A stretch of 64,000 nt of DNA from Flavobacterium sp. SLB02 (GCF_009664855.1 NZ_CP045928.1:3575186-3639185); one strand, 5' to 3'. Shown: positions 1-7,632, counted from the first letter of the stretch. Notes: generated from the letters alone by a model not told the origin. Numbers and translations: made by a program.

Positions 1-194
1 TGTGAGTTAACATTATAACTCAGTTCAATTTTACTGGCACCTGTTGATGCATAACATTGATCTCCTGATGGCTCAACGATTTGAGCTTCTTTTGGTGCTT
101 TTGGTGTAATTTCTACCGGTTCTGCAACTTGATCTTTTTTACAAGAAGCAAAAACACTTAAAGTAATAATTGTAACGGCTAGTATTTTCTTCAT
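1..194 (-). CDS. Small lipoprotein, 3' part cut off by the window edge
   Basis: Only the first 64 codons are present; the gene runs off the left edge. The protein starts MKKILAVTIITLSVFASCKK, a short type II signal peptide with the lipobox cysteine at residue 18, followed by a Pro/Glu/Lys-rich linker, so it should be exported and lipid-anchored. The rest of the visible part contains a QCYAST segment with no family I recognise. It lies downstream of the PLP acyltransferase but is separated from it by a strong hairpin terminator, so it is probably a separate transcription unit. Function unknown. Confidence 0.75.
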   Translation of the reverse strand, partial: MKKILAVTIITLSVFASCKKDQVAEPVEITPKAPKEAQIVEPSGDQCYASTGASKIELSYNVNS

Positions 195-242
195 GTTCTT
201 TTGTTTTTAAAATTAGTTGATATAAAATTACTTTAAATAAAA

Positions 243-271
243 AAAATCCATTCGCATAACGAATGGATTTT
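243..271 (-). terminator. Rho-independent terminator after the PLP acyltransferase gene
   Basis: A 12-bp perfect inverted repeat (243-254 and 260-271, core AAATCCATTCG) with a 5-nt loop, flanked by A/T runs on both sides. On the minus strand it follows the stop at 311 and is followed by a T-run, as expected of an intrinsic terminator. Confidence 0.8.
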
Positions 272-310
272 TTTACATAATTCCCATATCAGGAATTTAT
301 TTTCTAGAAA

Positions 311-1573
311 TTAAGCATCCAGATCTACTGTGGTTCTGCTTGCAATTTCTTTATAAGTACCGTTCTCTAATTTTTCACGTATTGCTTCAAATGCTGTTAA
401 CGTTTCATCGATATCAGCCAAAGTATGTGAAGTTGTTGGAATCATCCTTAACAAAATAATTCCTTTTGGGATTACCGGATAAATTACAATCGACAAGAAA
501 ATACCGTAGTTTTCTCTTAAATCGTTTACCATTACCATTGCTTCCGGAACACTTCCTTCTAAATAAACTGGTGTTACACAAGTATTTGTATCTCCAATAT
601 TGAAGTTTCTTGAACGTAATCCGTTTTGTAATGCATTTACGTTTTCCCAAAGTTTGTCTTTCAACTCAGGGTGATTACGCAATAATTCTAAACGTTTCAA
701 TGAGCCAATGGTTTGAATCATTGGCAATGCTTTTGCAAACATTTGAGAACGTAAGTTGTATTTTAAATAATCAATAATATCCTGATCAGCAGCTACAAAA
801 GCTCCAATATTAGCCATTGATTTTGCAAAAGTAGAAAAGTAAACATCGATACCGTCCTGAACTCCCTGCTCCTCACCTGCTCCGGCTCCTGTTTTACCAA
901 GAGTACCAAAACCGTGTGCATCATCTACTAATAAACGGAAATTATATTTTTCTTTTAGAGCTACAATTTCTTTTAGTTTACCCTGTTGTCCTCGCATTCC
1001 AAAAACACCTTCGGTAATAAATAAAATACCTCCGCCTGTTTCTGTTGCCATTTTAGTAGCACGCTGCAGGTTTTTCTCCATACTTTCAAGATCATTGTGC
1101 TTGTAAGTAAAACGTTTACCCATATGCAAACGAACACCATCAATGATACAAGCATGAGAATCTACATCGTAAACAATAATATCGTTTTTAGTTACCAAAG
1201 CATCAATGATAGATACCATTCCTTGATAACCAAAATTCAATAAATATGCAGCCGGTTTCATTACGAACTCAGCTAATTCGTTTTCTAATTGCTCATGATA
1301 TTTAGTATGTCCTGACATCATACGAGCTCCCATTGGGTAAGCCGCTCCAAACTGAGTTGCAGCATCAATATCCGCCTGACGAACCTCCGGATGATTCGCA
1401 AGACCTAAATAGTCATTCAAACTCCAATTTAAAATATCTTTTCCACCAAATTTCATTCTTGGACCAAGTTCCCCTTCTAATTTAGGGAATACAAAATATC
1501 CCTCAGCTTGTGAAGCCCATTTTCCTAATGGTCCTTTATTGTTCTGAATTCTTTCGAATAAATCTTTTACCAT
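311..1573 (-). CDS. PLP-dependent alpha-oxoamine synthase (serine palmitoyltransferase / cysteate acyltransferase-like)
   Basis: A 420-residue fold-type I PLP enzyme of the alpha-oxoamine synthase family (SPT, KBL, BioF), which condense an acyl-CoA or acyl-ACP with an amino acid and release CO2. Visible residues are a stacking His at 140 (DVDSHACI), the aspartate/histidine pair in VDDAHGFGTLG (217-220) and the Schiff-base lysine at 251 (FSTFAKSMANIG). There is no biotin or threonine-degradation gene nearby. In Bacteroidetes this length and the N-terminal extension (MVKDLFERIQNNKGPLGKW) fit the enzyme that starts sphingolipid or capnine/sulfonolipid synthesis (serine or cysteate as amino donor). 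Which amino acid it uses cannot be read from the sequence; BioF and KBL are less likely. It is monocistronic, with a promoter at 1614-1621 and a terminator at 243-271. Confidence 0.85.
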   Translation of the reverse strand: MVKDLFERIQNNKGPLGKWASQAEGYFVFPKLEGELGPRMKFGGKDILNWSLNDYLGLANHPEVRQADIDAATQFGAAYPMGARMMSGHTKYHEQLENELAEFVMKPAAYLLNFGYQGMVSIIDALVTKNDIIVYDVDSHACIIDGVRLHMGKRFTYKHNDLESMEKNLQRATKMATETGGGILFITEGVFGMRGQQGKLKEIVALKEKYNFRLLVDDAHGFGTLGKTGAGAGEEQGVQDGIDVYFSTFAKSMANIGAFVAADQDIIDYLKYNLRSQMFAKALPMIQTIGSLKRLELLRNHPELKDKLWENVNALQNGLRSRNFNIGDTNTCVTPVYLEGSVPEAMVMVNDLRENYGIFLSIVIYPVIPKGIILLRMIPTTSHTLADIDETLTAFEAIREKLENGTYKEIASRTTVDLDA

Positions 1574-1613
1574 AAATATATTTTGAAGTAATAATTTTCA
1601 TTTAACAGGGTGC

Positions 1614-1621
1614 AAAAATAA
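1614..1621 (-). promoter_or_regulatory. Bacteroidetes -7 box (TATTTTTG) of the PLP acyltransferase gene
   Basis: On the minus strand TATTTTTG matches the Bacteroidetes primary-sigma -7 consensus TAnnTTTG and lies 40 nt upstream of the ATG at 1573. No clear -33 TTG is seen, so this rests on the -7 box alone. Confidence 0.5.
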
Positions 1622-1933
1622 TGATTATTATTCTAAAATCGAGTTTGCCCTTTATTTTTATTAAAAAAATCAGGTAACATCGATCAAATCGTATTTATTT
1701 TTAACGCTTCCCGACTATAAATTAATTTTAGAATCACAGAGAATTTCAAATTTAAACAATGATATTCTGCAACATGACTTTTATCATTATAAAAGACAAA
1801 ACCGTCCCTTAATTTTACATTGTATTAAAAACAAAGCTAAATTGACTTTAAAAAAACATTTTATATCAACAATTAACAACAACCATAAACTAAAAAATTA
1901 CGCATTTTAAATAGATTGATTCATTAGTAAGAG
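1622..1933. other. Intergenic stretch without recognisable gene
   Basis: About 310 nt of AT-rich DNA between the PLP-enzyme promoter and the hairpin at 1934. No open frame beyond about 20 codons, no repeat family seen elsewhere in the window and no RNA gene could be recognised. Confidence 0.5.
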
Positions 1934-1964
1934 ATAAGGGCGATTTTAATTAATCGGCCCTTAT
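1934..1964. terminator. Hairpin at the end of the decayed membrane-protein gene
   Basis: Arms 1934-1945 and 1952-1964 (ATAAGGGCGATT against AATCGGCCCTTAT, one bulged base) overlap the stop codon of the broken gene at 1961. The T-run is on the plus-strand side, so in the minus direction it is a weak terminator at best. Confidence 0.5.
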
Positions 1965-2667
1965 TTTTTTATTTTAATTTCTGATGTAATAATCAATACC
2001 AAACCCAAAACAATTAATACACTTGCTCCAAAAATAGCTTCATAATATCCTGGCAATAATCCTTTACCAAAGTAAAAAAGTCCTCCATGCAGAAACAGAA
2101 TTATCTCTGTAAAAACATATCCAAAAATAAAACACTGTACTCCTGATTGAACTAAAGAAGATTTATCCGAAAGTAAATTGTTCTGAAACAGAATTCCAAG
2201 CAAAAATCCGGTAATAATTCCTAAAGTAGTCAAATGAATAAAACCTATTACCAGCCCCCTAATTTAATGAGACAATGTAGCTATATCAGAAAATAAAAGC
2301 AGTAACTGAACAATAACTTTAAGAAATAAGGAACAAATTGCAAAACTATAAATGCTTTTTGCAGTAGTATTTAAACCCGCTTTGAACCAGGAAATCTGCG
2401 GTTTTAGCATTTTATAAAAATACATAAAGGCAACAAGTTGCAATATAACACTCATACCATTAACAATACCTATTAAATCATTTTTGACATACCAACTTAC
2501 CGGAAAGGCTACTGTTGCTATTGTTGAAATAATAAGCAAAGCAAAAAGCTGTAATTGACATTATTTACAGGAAATAAAAAAAATGCATTAAGTGAAGCTA
2601 TCAGAAAATTAAAAAGACAAACTATTATCCAGCTCTTTTGTACGCTTATTTTAGTTAGGAATTTCAT
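1961..2667 (-). pseudogene. Decayed multi-pass membrane protein gene of the nitrosative-stress block
   Basis: Three hydrophobic open pieces in a row read as one broken gene. An ATG at 2667 opens 49 codons (MKFLTKISVQKSWIIVCLFN...), which stop at 2518. A -1/+2 frame change near 2530 continues into a 91-codon piece (2539-2264). This piece ends at a single TAA, after which the same frame continues without interruption (IRGLVIGFIHLTTLG...) to 1961. Together they give about 230 residues with several membrane spans and no usable start in the middle pieces other than TTG. The N-terminus and the GFIHLTTLG segment resemble the 12-TM, cytochrome-oxidase-subunit-I-like proteins that flavobacteria carry beside RIC and azurin genes. 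That similarity is from memory; the middle with its histidine motifs appears deleted. Confidence 0.7.
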
Positions 2668-2723
2668 TTTTTAATGAGATTAAAAATATTTCAGAAAAAC
2701 GTAATCAATTTTTAATTAGTAGA

Positions 2724-2762
2724 AAATGCACTGAAAAGTTGTAACAACCTGCCAGTGCATTT
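2724..2762 (-). terminator. Hairpin terminator after the RIC gene
   Basis: A 10-bp perfect inverted repeat (2724-2733 AAATGCACTG, 2753-2762 CAGTGCATTT) directly behind the RIC stop at 2781. T-runs flank both ends, stronger on the plus-strand side. Confidence 0.65.
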
Positions 2763-2780
2763 TTTTTTAGAAAAATGATT

Positions 2781-3503
2781 TTAAGAAAATTCTTTTTCCA
2801 AAATAATAGCTTTAGGAAACAATATATTATTTTCTAAATGAATATGTGTATGCAGGTTTTCTTCAAACTCTCTTAGCATTGCAAATGTTACTTTATAAGT
2901 TGTACAGCCCTCGCTTGGCGCTGTGTAATCATTCGTCAGATCAGAAATTTCACCAAATCGCTCCCCTTCTACTTCATGTTCATGCATCATCATGGCAATT
3001 GGATTAGTCACTGATCCAAAACCTGGCTGAAGAACAGCTTCATCTCTTTCTTTAGCTTTTACCATGTTTTTAATAAAAGGAAACAAAATGGCTTCTTCTT
3101 TTTTCATGTGTTGTGATAATTCAGTAACACATTGATTAAACAACTCATTTATCCTGAACAATTCAGGATGTCGGCCTCCATGAACATTACAAAGTTTGTT
3201 TAAAAACTGAATTATAATCACCGATTTATCTACCACATATCGATGATGCGTTTTTTCGATATAATCTGCCAATAGATCCAAAGGCCACGAGTTAAAATCG
3301 ATAGCATTCGAATCTTCAGCAAGTAAGACTTCGTTGATCTTTTTAAGCAAAACCCTTGTATCTACATTTTGCTTGATACAAACTTCATTAATTGTTTTAT
3401 GTCCTTTACAGCAAAAATCAATTTTATATTTTGAAAACACTGCTGCAGTTCTAAAATCCTCTGCAACAAAAGCCCCAACTGTTTTATCCCTTAAATTTTC
3501 CAT
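2781..3503 (-). CDS. ric: Iron-sulfur cluster repair di-iron protein (RIC/YtfE/ScdA family)
   Basis: A 240-residue cytoplasmic protein that repairs Fe-S clusters damaged by nitric oxide or oxidative stress. The N-terminal ScdA_N domain (about 1-70) has the paired cysteines DFCCKGHKTI. The C-terminal hemerythrin-like domain carries the His/Glu ligands of the di-iron site in HHRYVVD, HGGRHPELF, HMKKEEAILFPF, MMHEHEVEGERF and HTHIHLENNILFP. I chose the ATG at 3503 (MENLRDK); an ATG two codons upstream is equally possible. An open frame continues upstream to 3671 but runs through the operator and into the end of the azurin gene, so it is not coding. It has its own operator at 3547-3566, which looks like the one in front of the Rrf2 gene, so NO-responsive derepression is likely. 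Confidence 0.93.
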   Translation of the reverse strand: MENLRDKTVGAFVAEDFRTAAVFSKYKIDFCCKGHKTINEVCIKQNVDTRVLLKKINEVLLAEDSNAIDFNSWPLDLLADYIEKTHHRYVVDKSVIIIQFLNKLCNVHGGRHPELFRINELFNQCVTELSQHMKKEEAILFPFIKNMVKAKERDEAVLQPGFGSVTNPIAMMMHEHEVEGERFGEISDLTNDYTAPSEGCTTYKVTFAMLREFEENLHTHIHLENNILFPKAIILEKEFS

Positions 3504-3546
3504 AATCATTATTATTTTTTTTCTTTGATATCTATATCTCTTCAAT

Positions 3547-3566
3547 AAAAGACAAATTAATCTTTT
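3547..3566 (-). promoter_or_regulatory. Putative Rrf2/NsrR-type operator upstream of the RIC gene
   Basis: A 20-bp dyad AAAAGA-N8-TCTTTT, with the plus-strand left arm extended as AAAAGACAA. The dyad upstream of the Rrf2 gene (4652-4671) has the same arms and the same spacer length. On the minus strand the element TTGTCTTTTAT followed by TGAA is shared by both promoters, placing the -33 TTG inside the operator and suggesting repression. Confidence 0.6.
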
Positions 3567-3582
3567 ATTAGTTAAAGAAAAA

Positions 3583-3608
3583 ACCCTAACCCAAAAGAGG
3601 ATTAGAGT
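3583..3608 (-). terminator. Terminator after the azurin-like gene
   Basis: On the minus strand ACTCTAATCC pairs with GGGTTAGGGT (two G-U pairs) across a 6-nt loop and is followed by TTTTTT. It starts just inside the stop region of the cupredoxin gene and ends before the RIC operator, separating the two transcription units. Confidence 0.6.
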
Positions 3609-3616
3609 CCTTTTAT

Positions 3617-4135
3617 TTATTCTACAATCAAAACACCCTTCATCATAGCAAAGTGTCCTGGAAACGAACATAAAAAATTATATCTTCCTTTTTTATCAAT
3701 AGTAAATTCGACTGTATCTTGTTCTCCACCGCCAAGTAATTTGGTATGAGCAATAATCGACGCTTTTTCTGAGGCGGGGATATAATCTGTTTCCTGAGCC
3801 GCTGCAGCTTTAACAGCAAAATCTGCTTCATTGGTACCTTCCTGCAAAATCACAATATTGTGTCCCATTGCCTGCTTAGGAATTTTACCAATATGTTTTA
3901 GCGTTAAGGTAATTGGTTTTCCGGCTTCAGCTCTTAATTCTGTCGTATTAAACTGCATTTGATCATCCCCTGTAATAACCAAAACATTACTCGCTGCTGC
4001 AGGATGTCCTTCATCAGATGTATTTTCGTTTATTTCTGTTGATTCGTCTGTTGTTGCAGCATCTTTTTTTCCACAAGAAGTTATTGCCAAACATCCCATT
4101 AGCAATAAAATCGAAATTTTAATTTTTTTATTCAT
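3617..4135 (-). CDS. Azurin-like cupredoxin lipoprotein
   Basis: 172 residues: a type II signal peptide ending LAITSC (lipidated Cys21), a Ser/Glu/Asp-rich tether to about residue 48, then a cupredoxin domain. The type 1 copper ligands match azurin: His92 (MGHNIVIL), Cys156, His161 and Met165 (CSFPGHFAMM, the C-x4-H-x3-M spacing of azurin). It should be a membrane-tethered periplasmic electron carrier. It begins 24 nt after the Rrf2 stop and is probably co-transcribed with it, then closed by a terminator at 3583-3608. In flavobacteria azurins often serve denitrification or NO-reducing enzymes, which fits the RIC/Rrf2 context; its electron partner is not in the window, and the neighbouring membrane gene is decayed. 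Confidence 0.92.
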   Translation of the reverse strand: MNKKIKISILLLMGCLAITSCGKKDAATTDESTEINENTSDEGHPAAASNVLVITGDDQMQFNTTELRAEAGKPITLTLKHIGKIPKQAMGHNIVILQEGTNEADFAVKAAAAQETDYIPASEKASIIAHTKLLGGGEQDTVEFTIDKKGRYNFLCSFPGHFAMMKGVLIVE

Positions 4136-4159
4136 TTCTAATTATTTTAATTTTTTATA

Positions 4160-4606
4160 TTATTCTCTATCATTTATTCTAAGAAAAAAATCGCCCTTTT
4201 TTACTCCTGAAGCAAGCTGTTCTAAAGTGGTATTAGTCAGCATCTCTAAAAGCAATTCGCGCACTTTTTTAAACTCTTTATGCACCGGACACGGTTTTGT
4301 TTCTGAACATTCTTTTAATCCTATACCACAACCTTTATATATAGTATCGCCATCTATCGCATCAACAATCTGGATTAATTTAATCGATTTTACAGCACTA
4401 TCAGAAACTTCAAATCCTCCTCCTACTCCTTTTGATGATTCGATGATTCCGTTTTTAGTTAAAATCTGCATTATCTTGGCCGTAAAAGGTTCTGGCGAAT
4501 CAATTTCTTTGGCAACATCTTTTATTCCAACCCTAATTCCTTTTGAAGATTTAGTAGCAATAAATATAGAAGCTCTGATTCCGTACTCGCAGGCTTTTGA
4601 AAACAT
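4160..4606 (-). CDS. Rrf2-family Fe-S transcriptional regulator, NsrR-like
   Basis: 148 residues with an N-terminal winged helix (about 1-65; DSPEPFTAKIMQIL is the recognition-helix region) and the three cluster cysteines C93, C100 and C106 (KGCGIGLKECSETKPC). Members with three Cys bind an iron-sulfur cluster and include NsrR, IscR and RsrR. The MFSKACEYGIRA start at 4606 matches the family N-terminus; an in-frame extension up to 4660 crosses the promoter and is not used. The gene leads a unit with the azurin gene and faces a perfect dyad in its own promoter (4652-4671), so it is probably autoregulated and also controls the RIC gene. Sensing NO is an inference from the neighbours. Confidence 0.9.
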   Translation of the reverse strand: MFSKACEYGIRASIFIATKSSKGIRVGIKDVAKEIDSPEPFTAKIMQILTKNGIIESSKGVGGGFEVSDSAVKSIKLIQIVDAIDGDTIYKGCGIGLKECSETKPCPVHKEFKKVRELLLEMLTNTTLEQLASGVKKGDFFLRINDRE

Positions 4607-4629
4607 AGAAAAATTTGTTGATTGAACTA

Positions 4630-4637
4630 CAAATATA
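4630..4637 (-). promoter_or_regulatory. -7 box (TATATTTG) of the Rrf2-azurin unit
   Basis: TATATTTG on the minus strand, 23 nt upstream of the ATG at 4606. Twenty nt further upstream is a TTG that lies inside the right arm of the operator at 4652-4671, giving a complete -33/-7 pair overlapped by the operator. Confidence 0.65.
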
Positions 4638-4651
4638 TTCAAATTCAATAT

Positions 4652-4671
4652 AAAAGACAAGTTTGTCTTTA
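4652..4671 (-). promoter_or_regulatory. Putative operator of the Rrf2 regulator
   Basis: AAAAGACAAGTTTGTCTTTA contains an 8-bp perfect inverted repeat (AAAGACAA / TTGTCTTT) around a 2-nt centre. It covers the -33 element of the rrf2 promoter. A partner site with the same half-site and spacing lies at 3547-3566. Confidence 0.65.
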
Positions 4672-4773
4672 ATAGTTTTAATTATAAAAAAACTCTTATT
4701 TATAACCAAAATAATTAATATACCACAAAACACTTATTCGGGATCAAATTCTAATAAAAACCAATTTTAGTTT

Positions 4774-4781
4774 TACCTTTG
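4774..4781 (+). promoter_or_regulatory. -7 box (TACCTTTG) of the NYN-domain gene
   Basis: TACCTTTG fits TAnnTTTG and lies 29 nt before the ATG at 4811. Confidence 0.5.
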
Positions 4782-4810
4782 GAAGTACTAATTTTCCTAA
4801 CACCTAAAAA

Positions 4811-5593
4811 ATGGCTTTAAGCAACTCAAAAGATCTCAAATTAGCCGTTCTTATTGATGCCGATAATGTGCCTTACAGTAATGTAAAAGGCATGATGGAA
4901 GAAATAACAAAATTTGGCACACCAACCACAAAACGTATTTATGCAGATTGGACCAAACCAAATTCTAATGGATGGAAAGCTGTTTTATTAGAACATGCCA
5001 TTACACCCATCCAACAATATAGTTATACGGTAGGTAAAAATTCATCAGATTCTGCTTTAATTATCGATGCCATGGATTTGCTCTATTCAGGAAAACTTGA
5101 CGGATTTTGCATTGTTTCCAGTGATAGTGATTTTACCCGTTTGGCCATAAGGCTAAGGGAGTCCGGGATGAAAGTAATTGGTATTGGAGAAAAAAAGACT
5201 CCAAATTCTTTTATTGTTGCCTGCGACCGATTTATTTACATCGAAGTTCTTGACGGTGCGATCCAGAAGAAAAAGCCAAAAACAACAGCCGCAGCCGATG
5301 CTAAAAAACCGGTAGAAAAACCTGCTGAAAAAGCATTACATAAAATTGACGCTCCCACCATCGAACTTATCGAAGCTACGATCGAAGATATTGAGGATGA
5401 TGATGGCTGGGCATTTTTAGGAGATGTTGGAAATTTAATTGTAAAGAAAAAACCAGAATTTGACCCAAGAAATTATGGATTTTCTAAACTTACACCAATG
5501 TTAAAATCGCTGACTGATATTCTTGAAATCGACGAAAGAGAATCAGATAAAAAAGGCATAAAACACGTTTATGTGCGCCTGCGATTCAATTAA
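4811..5593 (+). CDS. NYN-domain (PIN-like) putative RNase with C-terminal OST-HTH/LOTUS domain
   Basis: 260 residues in two modules. Residues 8-150 form a NYN/LabA-like PIN nuclease fold with acidic positions D16/D18 (LIDADNVP), D80 (KNSSDSALI) and D105/D107 (IVSSDSDF), which would bind the catalytic metal. A Lys/Ala/Pro-rich linker (about 152-175) leads to an OST-HTH/LOTUS domain (about 180-258, DDGWAFLGDVGNLIVKKKP), an RNA-binding winged helix. The arrangement suggests an RNA-targeting endonuclease. The LabA/DUF88 bacterial members are poorly characterised, so the RNA substrate is unknown. It stands alone with its own promoter; the next gene begins 34 nt later on the same strand and may be co-transcribed. 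Confidence 0.88.
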   Translation: MALSNSKDLKLAVLIDADNVPYSNVKGMMEEITKFGTPTTKRIYADWTKPNSNGWKAVLLEHAITPIQQYSYTVGKNSSDSALIIDAMDLLYSGKLDGFCIVSSDSDFTRLAIRLRESGMKVIGIGEKKTPNSFIVACDRFIYIEVLDGAIQKKKPKTTAAADAKKPVEKPAEKALHKIDAPTIELIEATIEDIEDDDGWAFLGDVGNLIVKKKPEFDPRNYGFSKLTPMLKSLTDILEIDERESDKKGIKHVYVRLRFN

Positions 5594-5627
5594 TTATTAA
5601 ACTATTACCCATTAATTTTTTACGAAC

Positions 5628-7139
5628 ATGAGAAAAAAATTCTTTATTTACGGATTCTTATTGTTTATAATTGTTGTTACAATTTATTTTTACACCAAGC
5701 GCGGTTTTTTACTCGTTATTATTATTCCGATATTATTAGTTATTGGTGTTTATAATACGCTACAAAAAAAGCATGCTATTTTAAGAAACTTTCCTGTTTT
5801 GGGTTATTTCAGGTATTTATTTGAAATGATAGCGCCAGAAATTCAGCAATATTTTATCGAAAGATCTACTGACGGAAAACCTTTTTCAAGAAATCAGCGT
5901 TCCTTAGTATATCAAAGGGCGAAAAATATCGATTCGAATACACCTTTTGGAACGCAACAAAACCTAAATCATGATAGTTATGAAGGGATAAAACATTCTA
6001 TTTTTCCGGCAAAGGTCAACGAAGAATTACCTCGTGTACTGGTTGGAGGAAAAGATTGCAAGCAACCTTATCTAGCTTCTATATTTAATGTTTCGGCCAT
6101 GAGTTTTGGTTCGTTAAGCGAAAATGCAGTTCGCGCCATCAACATTGGTGCGAAAAAAGGAAACTTTTATCAAAATACAGGAGAAGGTGGTTTAACAGAT
6201 TATCATCTTGAAGGCGGCGGAGATATTACCTGGCAAATTGGTACAGGATATTTTGGATGCCGTGATGCTGAGGGAAATTTCAGCCCTGAAAAATTTTCAG
6301 AAAAAGCCAATCTTCCTAATGTTAAAATGATCGAGATTAAGCTTTCGCAAGGAGCAAAACCTGGTCACGGAGGTGTACTTCCAGCGGCTAAAAATACCGT
6401 ACAAATTGCTAAAATAAGAGGAGTTGAGCCACATACAATGATTCTTTCTCCTCCTGGTCACCATGCTTTTTCAGATGTAAAAGGGCTTATTCATTTTGTT
6501 GCACAACTGCGTGAATTATCAAACGGAAAACCTATTGGTTTTAAATTATGTATAGGAAACACAGCCGAATTTGAAGCTATTTGTCACGAAATGATTGCTG
6601 AGGATACTTACCCTGATTTCATCACGATTGATGGTGCAGAAGGCGGAACCGGAGCTGCACCGTTAGAATTTGCCGATGGTGTCGGAATGCCTTTTGAACC
6701 TGCCCTGATATTTGTAAATAAAACTTTAGTAGGTTTAAATATTCGTGATAAAATACGCATTATTGGCAGCGGAAAAATCATTTCGGGTTACTCTATTTTA
6801 CATGCAATTGCGTTAGGTGCCGACATGTGTAACAGCGCTCGTGGTTTTATGTTTTCACTAGGCTGTATTCAGGCTTTACGTTGTCATAATAACGAATGTC
6901 CTACCGGAGTTGCCACCCAAAATAAAATGCTGATGAAAGGTTTGGTTGTCACTGATAAATCAGATCGTGTATATCATTTCCACAAAAATACCTTACATGC
7001 TGCCAATGAACTTTTAGCAGCAGCAGGCAAAAAGAGCTTTGCTGATGTTGATATTAATATCTTCATGCGCGGCGATGAGTTTGGTCATTTATCAGATTCT
7101 TATTTCCCGGATATTCTAACCAATGTTACTAAACGATAA
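5628..7139 (+). CDS. FMN-binding glutamate-synthase-like protein with N-terminal membrane anchor
   Basis: 503 residues. Two hydrophobic segments (about 5-22 and 27-43) anchor the N-terminus. The rest is a GltB-central-like FMN TIM barrel: VSAMSFGSLSENAV, GAKPGHGGVLPAAK, IGFKLCIGN, TIDGAEGGTGAAP, IIGSGKI and NSARGFMFSLGC. The cysteines in GCIQALRCHNNECPTG have the spacing of the 3Fe-4S cluster of glutamate synthase. The glutaminase (GATase II) and GXGXG domains of full GltB are absent. Such stand-alone membrane-anchored forms are widespread in Bacteroidetes and their substrate is not established, so calling it glutamate synthase would be unsafe. A bidirectional terminator follows. Confidence 0.87.
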   Translation: MRKKFFIYGFLLFIIVVTIYFYTKRGFLLVIIIPILLVIGVYNTLQKKHAILRNFPVLGYFRYLFEMIAPEIQQYFIERSTDGKPFSRNQRSLVYQRAKNIDSNTPFGTQQNLNHDSYEGIKHSIFPAKVNEELPRVLVGGKDCKQPYLASIFNVSAMSFGSLSENAVRAINIGAKKGNFYQNTGEGGLTDYHLEGGGDITWQIGTGYFGCRDAEGNFSPEKFSEKANLPNVKMIEIKLSQGAKPGHGGVLPAAKNTVQIAKIRGVEPHTMILSPPGHHAFSDVKGLIHFVAQLRELSNGKPIGFKLCIGNTAEFEAICHEMIAEDTYPDFITIDGAEGGTGAAPLEFADGVGMPFEPALIFVNKTLVGLNIRDKIRIIGSGKIISGYSILHAIALGADMCNSARGFMFSLGCIQALRCHNNECPTGVATQNKMLMKGLVVTDKSDRVYHFHKNTLHAANELLAAAGKKSFADVDINIFMRGDEFGHLSDSYFPDILTNVTKR

Positions 7140-7146
7140 AAAAATA

Positions 7147-7177
7147 AAGCCTCTTTGTAATCTGAACAAAGAGGCTT
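7147..7177. terminator. Bidirectional terminator between convergent genes
   Basis: 12-bp perfect inverted repeat (7147-7158, 7166-7177; core GCCTCTTTGT) with T-runs, between the GltB-like gene (stop 7139) and the convergent lipoprotein gene (stop 7201). Confidence 0.85.
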
Positions 7178-7200
7178 TTTCTTTTATTATTTTCTTAAAA

Positions 7201-7632
7201 CTATAGTTTGGCAGTTACCTTTTCTTTAGAATCTCCGTTTTCTAAAACAGCTAATTCTTCTTTATCGACTACTCGCTGCGCAAGAATCGCATTATTATAC
7301 GCTAAAAAATACACATCAAATTTTACTCCTTCTTCGATTAATGTTTTTGAAATTTGATCATTTTTGATCATTTCTTTCAGCAAATCAGGAAACGACTCTT
7401 TGTAAGTCAATTTATTTGCGTCGTTTTCTTCTAAATTGGTTTCAATTCTAATTTCAATTTTATTGTCATTCAAAAATGCTTTTGCGGTTGTACTGGTAAT
7501 CCCACTTCCTTTTATTGATGACGAATTATTATAAGTACTTACATGTTCCTGAATTTTTTGTTTGGTATTTTTACAACTTACCAATAATAAAGCAATCATA
7601 ACAGTAAATGCGATTTGGGTAATTTTTTTCAT
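7201..7632 (-). CDS. Small lipoprotein, paralogue of 7872-8276
   Basis: 143 residues with a type II signal peptide (MIALLLVSCKNTKQ, lipid Cys at 20). The mature part aligns end to end with the product of the neighbouring gene at 7872-8276: KNTKQKIQEHVSTYN against KNAKQKLQEYVKTYN, then shared DDKIE/NDNKIEIRIETNLE and SFPDLLKEMI-type segments. No known domain could be recognised. The two genes are a tandem duplication with diverged sequence. About 240 nt holding a terminator separates them, so this copy is probably transcribed on its own. Confidence 0.8.
   Translation of the reverse strand: MKKITQIAFTVMIALLLVSCKNTKQKIQEHVSTYNNSSSIKGSGITSTTAKAFLNDNKIEIRIETNLEENDANKLTYKESFPDLLKEMIKNDQISKTLIEEGVKFDVYFLAYNNAILAQRVVDKEELAVLENGDSKEKVTAKL

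Noticed and set aside
414..650. Open frames antisense to or out of phase with known genes (for example inside the PLP enzyme, the ABC transporter and susC)
   Set aside because: They overlap genes with clear domains, lack homologous motifs and have composition expected from shadow frames.
3504..3671. Upstream extension of the RIC frame to 3671
   Set aside because: It crosses the azurin terminator and the operator, has no RIC-like sequence and overlaps the end of the azurin gene; MENLRDK at 3503 is the family start.
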